Program-made: the position numbers and the translations under genes
Source: Zerene cesonia
Lineage: Eukaryota > Arthropoda > Insecta > Lepidoptera > Pieridae
Reading direction: 5' to 3'
DNA length: 64,000 nucleotides
Assembly: GCF_012273895.1 (NCBI RefSeq)
Contig: NC_052123.1
Span: 4,165,482-4,229,481 of the forward strand
The notes under the pieces: model-generated
What the model saw: only the letters and a program-made list of their open reading frames with translations
Databases searched by the model: none
What the model was told of the DNA's origin: nothing
In this document: positions 13,140 through 24,500 of the stretch, piece by piece
Numbering within the stretch: the first letter of the stretch is position 1
Layout: each line of letters begins with the position of its first letter

Positions 13140-13370
13140 AAATTATCTATATATATAAAAGAAAGTGGTGTTAGTTGCACTATTTATAACTGAAGAACAG
13201 ATTAACCAATTTGGCTAAAAATTTGTGCAGAGGTAGCTTGGACCCAGGAGACGGACATAGGATAGTTTTTATACCGGAAATCCCACGGGAACGGGAACAT
13301 GCGAGAAAAACCCCGGGTCTAAGTTTCCTGCGACTACGCAGGCATAGCCGCGTGCGGATAGCTAGTTGAA
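13140..13370 (-). repeat. Dispersed RTE-tail-like repeat
   Basis: Contains 'tatataaaagaaagtggtg', 'acggacataggatagttttt' and a GC-rich 'gcatagccgcgtgcgg...tag' end. The reverse complement resembles 19325-19555 ('gcccgcgactttgcccgcg ... taactaacacgactttctta'), so the two are copies of one family. Confidence 0.6.
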
Positions 13371-15354
13371 AATAAAAAAAAATATGTATATTCAATTTAA
13401 TATATAATTATTATCGTTACAACGTTACACCTACGTTTTACGTAATTCCAAATAAACTTACACTGACCCTAGAGAGCTCACAATTCTTCTTAAAGTTGTA
13501 CCTGCATATAAAAAATAGGTACCTTAACCATTTAAAGTACAATATTTCGCTCTCACTGTCTGTTCATTTCCAGTGTGACGCTATGGCATAAACTATACTT
13601 TTTTTTTCTTTGGTGAGAAAATTGGCGGGAAAATGAAACCTGTAAATTGAGAATTGATAGATTCGTCTTTTACTAATTTCCTTCGTCTTCGTCCTTTTAC
13701 CTCTTATTAGATCTAAGTTTTTCCTTCGTAAAGCTACCTCTTGATTTAGTATTCATAATTCCTATAAAGATTTAAGTAATGCGAGGTAGATAATGTATGT
13801 AATCTAATTTGATTTTAAACAAGTAGGTATCTATAGCCATCTTGTAAGTGTATTTTCAAGTCATTTTCATATTGAATACAGATTACGTTAAGCTATTTTA
13901 TAGACAAAAAATGATAAAAATAATAATAAAAATGGAACAATTTTAATTCTTTAAAAAAAACAACTTCCCTCGTCAAAAGACACTTTGAAAATGGAACGTC
14001 ATCAACCATCCCGCACGTTCAATTAAAAAAATTAAAAAAGCTACATTTATTCATCCCACACACATCAACATAGAACGTCAACAAACATGTGCCTTGGTCA
14101 ATATCGAAAAATTAAAAAAGCAATATATTTGCCGTTATCTGTGCATCGTAGGAACATTCGAGCTGAGACCACCGCGCTGTAACGTGACCCCATCGTATAT
14201 AACCTTACCACCCGCCACGAGAAAGCTACTTATATTTTTATTGTCTTAATTTTTGAACATTCACGCCTCAGATTGACTAGAATTGCTGGTGAATTTATAG
14301 GTTTTTGAGGCAGACATATTTCTCTGTAATGAACCGTTATCCAAGTAAATTTTAGCTTTTATATAGGTACCTTTTCACTTATTTATGGTGCAATTTTCGA
14401 ATTACATATTATATAGGAATTTTTTACTAAGAGAAAATAGATATAATAAATACTTACATTAACTACGTCGGTAAAATACCTATATTTATGAAAGAGAAGA
14501 AAGCAAACTTGTAAAATAGGACAGATCTGGTATTTAATATTTGAGTCTAATTAGATTATGTACAAAACTAAAAAAATATTAGGTAGACAGGTAAACATAC
14601 ACCATTCTGATAAGTAAACCAAAATCTAATAAAATTCAAATTTACCAAATGTTAAAAAAAAAAATGTATTGAGACCATTGAATAATCTATCTTTTCTGTT
14701 AAAAGGTAAAATCAATAACAATGATTCATTTTTTTAATTACCAAATAATAGGACCTGCCTGGTTATTACGTGAGGAAAATAAAAACCAATTAGTTGATAA
14801 TCCTTTAACATAAAAATATTAACCTAAAATAGTTTATTAATGCTTAATTCAGTTTAAAATTAAATCAAATGATTTCTAAACACGCTGCGTTCTATAAATA
14901 AACATCATCCAGCCACAGATAATATAATACTATACTTCCATGCTCAAATAATAAAGCGCCATCAAACCGCATGCTTGCGTCAAGTGGTTTGCACAAACTC
15001 GCGACTAGACGTTAGAAAGAGTTCTTAATGGGAGAGCAGGAAAACAATACTCTAAGGCTTTCAAGGTAGGCGTGGCTTTACCTACAAGAGACCACCCACA
15101 ATTTTTAACGTTCGCTAATGAACGGGAAAATAAATTTATTTAGAAACTTGTGAATTGTTATTTTAATGACGCGGACGCCACGGCGGGAAAAGTTTAAAAT
15201 CGATTAAAAACACGCTATTGTATTTGCGAGATAGCAGATTAAAGCTAAAGATTTTTGTCTTATCTACATTTGATGTTTTGTTTTTAATCTGAAATACCTG
15301 ACATAAAATTAATTATCTACGAAGATATTCTATATTAACTATTGTAAAGTTATT

Positions 15355-15480
15355 GTATACTAACCGCTCGTCCCAGCTTCGCTCGGATTGACCCGGTATA
15401 AAAGCAAAATAAAATATAGCTTTCTATTAGTCAAAGATTTTTCTATATTGGTTCAGTAGTTCCAGAGCACCCCTACAACG
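15355..15480 (+). repeat. Dispersed repeat fragment
   Basis: The blocks 'taaccgctcgtcccagcttcg' and 'ttggttcagtagttccag' have the same plan as 56028-56195. Its 3' end is truncated. Confidence 0.5.
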
Positions 15481-15505
15481 TCATAAAATCACAAATTATT
15501 CTTTA

Positions 15506-15707
15506 CTAGCTGCGCCTCGCGGTTTCACCCGCGTAAGTCTGTATCCCGTAGGAATATCGGTATAAAAAAGTTGCCTTTATGTTATTCCAGTTGTCCAGCT
15601 ATCTACGTACCAAATTTCATTGCAATCGGTTCAGTAGTTTTGCGTGAAAGAGCAAACACACACGCATCGTTACAAATTTTCGCATTTATAATATTAGTAT
15701 CAAGGAT
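15506..15707 (+). repeat. RTE-like dispersed repeat, family A
   Basis: Head 'tagctgcgcctcgcggtttc', core 'aatttcattgcaatcggttc' and end 'ttataatattagta'. A SINE (15738) follows within about 30 bp. Confidence 0.75.
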
Positions 15708-15737
15708 AATTATTTATATTCTTACAATTACGATAAA

Positions 15738-16023
15738 GTAGTGGTGGGTCAGTGGTGAGGACCTCGGACTTAAAAGTCGGGGGTTCAAGACCAGGTTGAG
15801 TGCGCAGGGAATAAATTGACATTTAAATTTATCTGCGCATGTGGATAATATCACCAATGCTCGATACGGTAAAGGAAAACATCGGAAGCCGGCATGTCTA
15901 AGAATCAAAAGTTCGACGGTATGTGATATCTGCCAACCCGCACTTGGCGTGCTGGATTATGGCCTGAACCCTCATAGGAGGACTATGTCCCAGCAGTGGG
16001 GACATATATGGGCTGGTAATGAT
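15738..16023 (+). mobile_element. tRNA-derived SINE (family G), near full length
   Basis: Box-A-like TGGGTCAGTGG at 15745-15755 and box-B-like GGGTTCAAGACC at 15781-15792. The 'gcgcatgtggataatatcac' body and 'cccagcagtggggacatata' tail are shared with the copy at 4479. Confidence 0.8.
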
Positions 16024-16028
16024 GAATC

Positions 16029-16058
16029 GACTATATATATATATATATATATATATAT
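16029..16058. repeat. (TA)n microsatellite
   Basis: Uninterrupted TA run directly between the SINE and the following LINE-tail element. Confidence 0.9.
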
Positions 16059-16350
16059 TATGTTACAGTCGGCAATGGAACTGGTGGGAAGCCTAACTAC
16101 GCGTAAGCGCTACCACCGCCCATGAACATTTGGAGAGGCGTAAGGTCCATTGTAGACCTTACGCCTCTACAAATGGATTGTCGACTTTTCGTGAAGGGAT
16201 TAAGAAAGGATTGGAAAGGATTGGCGATAGGAATAAAGGAAAGGACTGGGAAGGGTCAGGAAAAGGTAGTGGGCCTCCGGCTCCCCCACTCACCAAACGA
16301 AACACAGCAGAATGCTATTTCACGCCTTCTCCTTTCAGATGAGACGAGAG
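16058..16350 (-). repeat. LINE-tail element (family K), long copy
   Basis: On the minus strand this ends in the family tail ('gggcggtggtagcgcttacg ... ccattgccgac'). The body includes 'cttacgcctctac' and 'ggaaagg' purine runs shared with 49925-50250 and 63588-63780. A 21-bp inverted repeat lies at 16127-16175. Confidence 0.65.
16127..16175. repeat. Strong hairpin (21-bp arms, 7-nt loop)
   Basis: The left arm 16127-16147 (catttggagaggcgtaaggt+c) pairs with the right arm 16155-16175 at 20 of 21 positions, around loop 'cattgta'. The related copy at 49990-50045 shows only a weaker, imperfect version. Confidence 0.85.
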
Positions 16351-16603
16351 TCTAAACATTCCAAGTGATTTATAGATACAATAATACTTTTATTAATTTG
16401 TTGAACTATCTTAATCCTCAAATATGCTGAGTGGCATCCTTTTTTGGCGCCCGCAACCACACGTAATTTATATTTATTTATTTTTTATCCTGCTCTTATT
16501 ATAATTTTCTGTTTTTTTTTTTATTTATGTATTGTTATTATTTGTGTGTTTGTGTGTGTTCAAATAAATTGTTCTTTCGTTCTTTCACAATTATTTTTAA
16601 TTA

Positions 16604-16838
16604 AAAAAGAAAGGTGTATGTGTGCGATTCACACACGATAGAAGTGAAACTTCAGTAAATCGACAAAAGAATGAGATGAATATATTAAAAATATAAAACA
16701 GTATGTATATTTCTGTCTCACTCTTCGCCGGCTTCATTCTACACATTTTTGTATTCGTGTCTCTTACCTGTCGTTTTTCCGTTGCATCAGCTTTAAAATC
16801 ACAACGATTCTAAAGAAGTTTCACTTCAAAAATCAAAA
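16604..16838. mobile_element. MITE-like element, family I
   Basis: About 235 bp. It carries 'gaagtgaaacttc' near 16640 and its reverse complement 'gaagtttcacttc' at the far end, with 'gtgtgcgattcacacacgat' outside the left copy. The interior ('cattctacacatttttgtat', 'cttacctgtcgtttttccg') is shared with 49655-49928 (reversed) and 56474-56672. It has no coding capacity. Confidence 0.6.
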
Positions 16839-17275
16839 CCGCCACATGGTATAGTGCATATCGTGTGGGAGTTTAGCTATTACAAATATATACCTAGACC
16901 TGGAAATATTATAAGAATCTATAAAATCGCTTCACCAAATCTAAAGTTCTGAGGTAAATACACAAAAAATACAACCGAATGGAAGGAGGTTCTCCTTTTT
17001 TGAAGTCGGTTGAAAAATCACGCTGATAATTTAAAGCTTTTAGCATTATATTCCTGTGCTGTTGGTAAGTCTCCGTCGAGCCCTAGCCGCTGTTTAGATT
17101 TGTTCCATGACCTTGGTATGCCCCTCGGTTTCACTATCTTATACATGATGATATAAAAATTATAATCTTTCTCGCTACATGGACTATTCAATGCATATAG
17201 AATTTTTCAAGTCGAACAGTAGTTCCTGAGATTAGCGCGTTTAATCAATTAAACATTAATATTATTAGAATACTA

Positions 17276-17428
17276 GCTGTTCGCCCCGACTTCACATACA
17301 TATAGCCTATGCCACTCAGTGAAATTGCAGCTTTCTAATAGTGAAAGAATTTTTTGAAAACGGTTCAATAGTTTCTGCGTGTCAAAGTTACAAACATACA
17401 ATATTTTCCTCTTTATAATATTAAGTAT
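17276..17428 (+). repeat. Dispersed repeat, family B
   Basis: Head 'tagctgttcgccccgacttc', then 'actcagtgaaattgcagct', ending 'cctctttataatatta'. Confidence 0.7.
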
Positions 17429-17579
17429 AGGCTAGCGCTCCGCCCCGTAGCGTGGTACGTACCGTAGGGGAAGGGGCGACACTATCTCTCCATAAGAATC
17501 TTCCTTGTGCCTTAACAAAATAACTTTATAAAAATTAGCCGAATTGGTCGAGCCGTTCTCGAGTGCGGCGATTCACTTA

Positions 17580-17776
17580 CATTAGCTCTGTTTGTATGTA
17601 ACTGACTCCTTTAGACTAAATTTTATTCAAACTTTGTACACTCATCAAGGATGGGTAACAATAAAATCGTTTTAAGAGTTTATCTTATTATCCTGATTGG
17701 GATCACCAGGATTTAATAATTTCCTCATAGGTACACTCCGTACTAGAGTAAGTGAGACAATTTAGTTGATTCCATT
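17580..17776 (+). repeat. Dispersed repeat, family J
   Basis: Begins around 'ttgtatgtaactgactcctt', includes 'atcaaggatgggtaacaata', 'attatcctgattgggatcac' and ends 'gagtaagtgagacaatttagt'. Five other copies or parts occur in the window. Confidence 0.7.
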
Positions 17777-17840
17777 ATGTGAACTTGCATTTGATATTTT
17801 CTTTAACTATAACAATTTCTTATTGTATTATTTTACATCC

Positions 17841-18042
17841 TATCCTATTAATATTATAAATGCGAAAGTTTGTAAGGATGTGTGTGTGTGTTTGTTGCTC
17901 TTTCACGCAAAGACCGACGAACCGATTGCAATAAAATTTGGTACGTAGATAGCTGGACAACGGAATAACATATAGGCAACTTTTTATCTCGATATTACTA
18001 CGGGATACGGACTTACGCGGGTGAAACCGCGGGGCGCAGCTA
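17841..18042 (-). repeat. RTE-like dispersed repeat, family A
   Basis: Full-length reverse copy from 'tatcctattaatattataaa' to 'aaaccgcggggcgcagcta'. Confidence 0.75.
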
Positions 18043-18329
18043 TTATTATAACGCTACGGGACGGCGCTTCCTACCACGGCATCATAAGTGGCCGTTTGCA
18101 CAAAATTTCTTAGATATTGTAATAAATTTGCACCCGATATTAAATAGATTAGGGAAATATATTTTGGTATTTTTTGTATAACATTTAACCGCATAAACTC
18201 CACTGTGTTCCGTTAAACCACTATCAATGCCGAGGTCGTAGTGGGTATAATTTAGAATTTATCCGCGAGTTTGTGAAACACTGCAAGCACAATGCTGAAA
18301 CCCATAGCACTGGATATAGCCTAGTACTA

Positions 18330-18500
18330 TGTAGGCTTTATCTCTAAAGCAGTAGTTGTACAATCAAAAATGGATTCGAGACAAGCGTGCAACCATTTAT
18401 TCGATTTTTTTTTTTATTTATCTGCCAATAATCTGGCAACACAGCTCCAATGTGTAAAGGAATATAATATCGTGAGAAAAAATAATGTTTTTGAATTTAG
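18330..18500 (+). repeat. Degenerate SINE (family G)
   Basis: A decayed head ('agcagtagttgtacaatc', 'ttcgagacaagcgtgcaa') and body ('tgtgtaaaggaatataatatcgtgag') match the SINE at 4479 with many changes, so this is an old insertion. Confidence 0.5.
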
Positions 18501-18711
18501 AATTTGATTATGCGCGTCTCTCACACATGTGCAAACATTCAGGCAATGTCTGTGACTAATTTTAATGTGGAAGTCAGACTATTCTAATAAAGCCAGCACG
18601 CTTCAGCTCGAAATTAGCCAGCTTGCACCGGAGAAGAAGCACACCCCCACAGGAGATCAGCGTGAAACAGTATGCTACTGTCCCCAGTTTCCAGTCAATT
18701 ATAACACCCAT

Positions 18712-18776
18712 ACGAACACATACACACACACACTCACACACACACACATACACACATACACTCACACTCACACTCA
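18712..18776. repeat. (CA)n-rich microsatellite
   Basis: Imperfect CACACA/CACATA run. The open frames around it reflect low complexity, not a protein. Confidence 0.9.
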
Positions 18777-18989
18777 ATACTCAAAATGGCATGTAAAAAT
18801 TAAATATTTCCTTTTTATGTAATACGATGAAAGAGATTGAGCCTCACAACACAGGGAATCCTAGTGTGGGGTTCAATGCAATATATGTATCTATATCATG
18901 TAAAAATTTTTGAAACAAATAAAGAAATTTTATTTCTTGTTTATGTAAATTTATTGAACCGAATAAATGTTCTTTTTTTAAATGTTTCT

Positions 18990-19300
18990 TTATTTCCTTC
19001 CCACTTGAGAGAGAGACCTTAAGAGTGGGCAGTGCATTCGCAGAGGCAGTCATGGATGCAGTCAGAGCATAAAAATGTACGAATCGTCGCGTTCGCGTGT
19101 GGATAAACATTCACAAATGTTATCCTTCACTGGTAGCCATGCGGGACTGGGATAACCGGCTCAGTGGAAACTTTAAGATTGTTCTTCTTAGTCTTCATGG
19201 TGCAGATGGAGAAGTTCGCAGCCTCCTCCCATCCTGCAGAAGGCAAGGTTCAAGGTCCCTGAAGGGGATGCTCTTACCTGGTTAATAACAAGGTAAAACT
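18990..19300. other. Unidentified GC-richer block
   Basis: This block is GC-richer than its surroundings, with 'gagagagaccttaagagtgg' and 'tcctgcagaaggcaaggttc'. No frame stays open with protein-like composition across it. It looks like a repeat not otherwise present in the window, but no family can be named. Confidence 0.3.
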
Positions 19301-19324
19301 GCAATTCACCCAAGCGTCTGCGAT

Positions 19325-19555
19325 AGAATTTAAAGTCTCCTAGCTTTCCGCCCGCGACTTTGCCCGCGTAGTCTCAGGAAAGATAGATACCGGTAAAGTA
19401 CCCGTTCCCGTTCGATTTCCGGGATAAAAAGTATTCTATGTCCTTACTCGGGTCTCAAACTATGTCTGTACCAAATTTCATCATAATCGGTTTAGCCGTT
19501 CTTGAGTTATAAATAGTGTAACTAACACGACTTTCTTATAAATATAGCTATTAAA
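19325..19555 (+). repeat. Dispersed RTE-tail-like repeat
   Basis: Head 'tcctagctttccgcccgcg', core 'aaatttcatcataatcggtt', end 'cgactttcttataaatata'. The counterpart at 13140-13370 is reversed. Confidence 0.6.
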
Positions 19556-21087
19556 TCGTAAACAAAATGGCTTTTGTTTTACCCTAAAGCGCACACATAC
19601 TTGTTTTTAGATCTATTTCCCGCCGTCTCTGAACATTGTAATAATGTTGGATACTTTTATTAACATACAAATTTAAAAAAGTGGTATTTTTAAAGTTCCT
19701 ACTTAACGTGCCCACGCTAAAGTAAATTATACCCAACAATTTGATATACCTAATGTAATATAAATGCTAATTTTGTAATGTTTAGCAAATTGGTTCATTT
19801 TTGTGCCACTTCGTGCCATCTACGATGTTAGCACGTTTTCAGTCGACGTTCCCAAATTGTTAACAAAAGGCAAAATTAATTCTAAATTCAAACGTACTTT
19901 TTATTATTTTTTTTACCACATTTTTTACATTGTTAACAGTGTACCTAAAGGCTACATAAACCTTGTATTAATTTAGATTTTTATAATTATTTGAATTACC
20001 TAATAGTAATATCATGAAACCACTTTCATTTCACAGTTTGTTTCTATTTCTATGTTTATCTATAGAACGAGTATCTAAGTAGGTAAGATAACTTACTCGA
20101 TCAAAAAATCAGTTGAGTAGTCAATTTGTTGAGGTAGACTTTAAAAAACATCATTGTGCAATGTGCAATGATAGGTGCCGAGGAATATCAAAGGATATGG
20201 TTGCAAACACATACTTACCAGTGTCATAAATGCGAAAGTATGTTTGTTTGTAAATAAAAGTATCGCTGATACCTTTTTAAACATAATTTTTATTATGTAA
20301 CTACGTCTTTTACGATTACGTGAAAATCGAAAAAAATATCTTATTTACCTTGAACTTCATTTATTTATTTTTTTATTTTATTTTAGTTTTGAACAATTTT
20401 AGTAATTTCCAGCTGGATAAGAATTTTTCAACTACCCTCTTATTTTTCATCAAATTGTCCTATTAGAAAAATAAAAAACTGGCCACCAAGAAAGTCTCAC
20501 GGCAAAAATATAAACTAAATTTGACAGGTCGGCCATATTGTAGAAAAAGGTCACGAGTTTACCGTTACTATAATTTGAACCCTATAGAAAAAAATATAGG
20601 CTCTGATGCTACGAAGGATTGCATTTAAATGCTCAAATAAATATGTATAAACATCGGGGCTATGGTTGCTGAACAACTGATAGAAAATCTTTCCTATTTT
20701 TTCCCCGATTTTGGGGGCATACGAATTAAATAGAACAGTATTTTAAGCGCTTACAGTGTCGCGTTTAAAGGACTTGTTTCGTGGCGCACTCTATTCGAAT
20801 TTCTATCGTTATAAGCACAGAATATGCAAATCATATATACATATAAGCTTATGTTAATAACATGCATTAAGAATTCACTTTTGCTAATTTAAGCTTTTTC
20901 CAAATTGTTACAGAGGTAGTTAAGGTATCTTTAAATAATAACTGCCAATTACAATTTATATAACTGCAGATTCAACTTCAGTAAGTTAAAACTTTTACTA
21001 CTTACTTTAGCTTAAACTAAATACAAATTTTATTACTTTATCTACCAACCAAAAAACAAAAACAATCAATTTTATACTCTGTGACGA

Positions 21088-21095
21088 TGACGTCA
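21088..21095. promoter_or_regulatory. CRE-like palindrome TGACGTCA
   Basis: Perfect consensus for ATF/CREB-family factors, about 490 bp upstream of the RCC1 start codon, in a stretch without identified repeats. A single eight-base motif can occur by chance. Confidence 0.3.
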
Positions 21096-21586
21096 CTAAA
21101 CCTTAGTCATCTATGGTTTTATCTAATCTGTGGATTGTCCGCTGTCGTTTTTGTTCGTACATTCGTAGGCCAAGCGAAGCGAGTTTTGGAGATGTACGGA
21201 ATTTGCACTCAGTTGAAATAATACGTCATCTCGTATTTTAAAGTGATTTCATTTATTCATTTGTAATTTGGATTACTATAACTAATATATAAAAAGCCAG
21301 TAAGTAAATTATTTATCTAAGGTGCAACGTTTTCTACCTTTGATTCGGATGCGTTGTTTGTACTGTGTAATGCTATACAAATGCATAATATAACCTATCT
21401 GCGCTTTGCATAAATCTGTGATACCATAGCCTTGTAATTGATGCAGAAGCAGGCAATGTGGAAATAAAACGTTAACGCGATTATAGAAGCTATGAAAACG
21501 TCATCAGTACGAAGCGTTCGGACTGCGTTAATTTGCCGCGCTCCAAATCTGTTTACTGACGCGTCCATTACAATATTGCAGACATT

Positions 21587-24500
21587 ATGCCGGCGGCTCG
21601 GGGTGTTAAAAGGACGGCATCCAAATCGTCTGCTGCAGCAGCTTCAACGGGACCGAAAAATAAGAAAAAACGCGGAGGTGAGTTTACAAATGTAGCCATA
21701 GCACTTGTTTTCTTTACATTTCTACGACGTCAATGACCTGTCAAACCATGATGGCGGGAAATGCATCTCCTATACTTTGCTTAGATTGGCGCCTTTTTAC
21801 ATTTTAAGCGATTTGTTTACATTACAATAATTCTATAATTAGAATATTTAGTATGTAGAGCTATTAAATACATCTTATACGGTATATATTACTATTTTGT
21901 TACGTAAGCGTCGGTTCTTAGTGGAATATTTTGAGGTTAGTCGAATTATCACCGCTTACTTTAGATACGTTCTATTTTTTGCCATAACTTTTAAGTATTT
22001 GCGTCCTTCATAGTTATCATTATGAGTGTCTGTAGCGATACTGAATTGAAACAATATTTAATCTTTATTATGATTATAATTACGAACTGAAAGTTTGATC
22101 AAAACATTGCGATTATCCATCATATTTTATGGAAAATACCATGTCGATGACCTTAGCCGTACTGAGGTGGTTTTATGAATCGATAAAAAAGCTAGTTGCA
22201 ATTATTTATATGATTTGTTGAATCTAAAAATTTTACAAAACAAACTGGATTTTATTTAAAAAAAAATCGAGCAAGTTGAATAGTTTTAAAAATAAATTGG
22301 ATGAACTAAATGTTTTCTTCAAATCATAAAATACACACGCATCAGCTTTTTAGCTGCTAGTGTGCTTAAATAAAATAATAATAATAAAAATAAAGTGTGA
22401 GTCGGACACGCGACACTAAGGGTTACTCATCATATGCTTATGAACAATTCTAAAAGAAAATTGGTCATCAATCCAACATAATATGACCGTGCAAACTGTT
22501 GCTTTATATCGATTTTTATTTATTTTCTGTTATAATGGCAACAGAAATACATTAACCCTGAAGTTTTTATTTGTCCAAACATCAAAGATTATAATATACA
22601 GCCTGGTGACAGAACAACAGCAATCTCTTAGTAATAGGGCCCCATTGTACTCTTTGCTAATGGAACCCTAAAAACAAATTATAAAAATTGTCCTTATTTG
22701 ATGTTTAGAACAAGACCTCATTGCTTGATTCTGCAGGTATTTTATTTGATAAATTTAAATGATAATATATAATATAGATAGTAGATTTCTGAAATTTGTT
22801 TTTTCCAAATTTTTAATGAGAACCTTTAGTAATGTTGATATTTTTGGATCAAAATATTAATATGTAAAAGTATGTTAATTAAATTTAACACTTATATCAA
22901 TTATAACTTTAAATTCCATTTTAATTAATTTTTTTTTCAATTATTGAAGTGTCAAAGTAGGTATAATGTACATTTTTAATAGTGTTCTCTATACTAAATT
23001 GTCTATTCTTATTTTATAAACCAAAAAAAAAGCATGGAACTTCTCAATTGGACTTATTTTTTATTGTTTGTTACTATGCTACTCTATAACTTCCTTAGAA
23101 TAATGGATCTGACCACATAAGTAGAATACTCTATTATCCAAATAATTTAAATTCATTCCGAATGCATAATCCTAGATAAAATGTCCTTCATTTGACATTT
23201 AAGTTCTGTGTGACTCCCACAAGTTGTTTCAGATCTACGGTCATTACTTAAAAAGGTATCTGGCAAAAATAAAATCAATAATTTAATTGAAATGAGGTCA
23301 TTTCCAAAATTGAACTATATAAGTGAGGTTGAGCAATTTTTTTAAAGGTTGTTATAAAGATTAAATAAATATGTTTTAGTGTACACTGTTTATATAAAGT
23401 AACACTAATAAATACTATACTAAATGTTTGCCCTGACTCTGCTTGGGCAGTCCTATTTATTGGTAAAAAGGTATAAAATCTTTCAAGTAGGATTTACTGC
23501 ACACACTGCAAAAAATACAATAACTGTACAGGAAGGTGTTGGGCAAGATAATTGTATTAAAAATTGAGACTATTCCCACTAGATAGCCTATTATGAATGC
23601 ATATAAACAAAAATTAAAAAAATCAGACCAGTCATACTCAAGTTTTAGCAAGACTAAACAGCAATTTATATATAGTTAGATAAAACTGTCCTATAGAACA
23701 ATGTTTTCTAGGCTCCGATCTACATATGTTTTGTTACATTTAGAAGTTACAGTACAATACACATAAATATGTAATTAATTCTATAGTTATTTAATAAGCC
23801 TTTAATCCTGTAAATTTCATTACAGCGGTCCAATTAGAGATACCAAGTGCGCCGAAGCGGCGAGGCTGTGTGCTCACTTGCGGACAGGGAGATGTTGGAC
23901 AGTTGGGGCTGGGCGAAGATGTTATTGAGACCACCAAGTGAGTAATATGTTTTATATACATTCTTTATTGTGCACATAGAAATATGGAACAAAATTAGGG
24001 CAGGATGCAAAGGGTTGCTTTATTGCTCTATAACAGTTTCTTGCAAACAACCAGTACCAAACAAAATACACTATTACAAATTTCCGAAGTTAGTGTACAC
24101 AATAAGAAAAATGACAACATCTAAGTGTTATAATTAAACATAGCAAAACTCAGGTTAAAATCATGTAGGCCTGTCATGAATGATGGCTTAAAATTAATGA
24201 AGTAACAGATGAGAATGAGATAAGAATGATTATACATCATTTTTCTATTAGAGAAAAAAAATAATAGTGTTTTGTTTACTACATATATATACTTTATGAA
24301 ACCTATAAAAAAAAAAAATAATAATATCTTTTTTTTTTTCTATACAGATTCAAGGTGGTGTCAGCTTTGGGTAATAAAATCGTGGACGCATGTGCGGGAG
24401 GCATGCACACCGTAGCACTTGATACAGATGGAAAGGTACATCATTTTTATTTTTTCTTTCCCTCACTAACAAAAATATTGGTATTCTTGTTATTGATATG

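Larger units (their letters stand above)
1..21480. other. Gene-poor, repeat-rich intergenic region
   Basis: I find no open reading frame here with a recognisable domain or a phase-consistent exon chain. The open frames are short and low in complexity, or lie inside repeats listed separately. The DNA is strongly AT-rich. Stretches between the listed repeats (for example 720-1290, 1360-2630, 3730-4220, 5715-6725, 8290-9780, 13380-15350, 19560-21080) show nothing I can name. Exons of an unknown gene, or non-coding RNA, cannot be excluded by eye. Confidence 0.6.

Noticed and set aside
18565..18822. Thr/His-rich frame of 85 codons
   Set aside because: It is produced by the (CA)n microsatellite.
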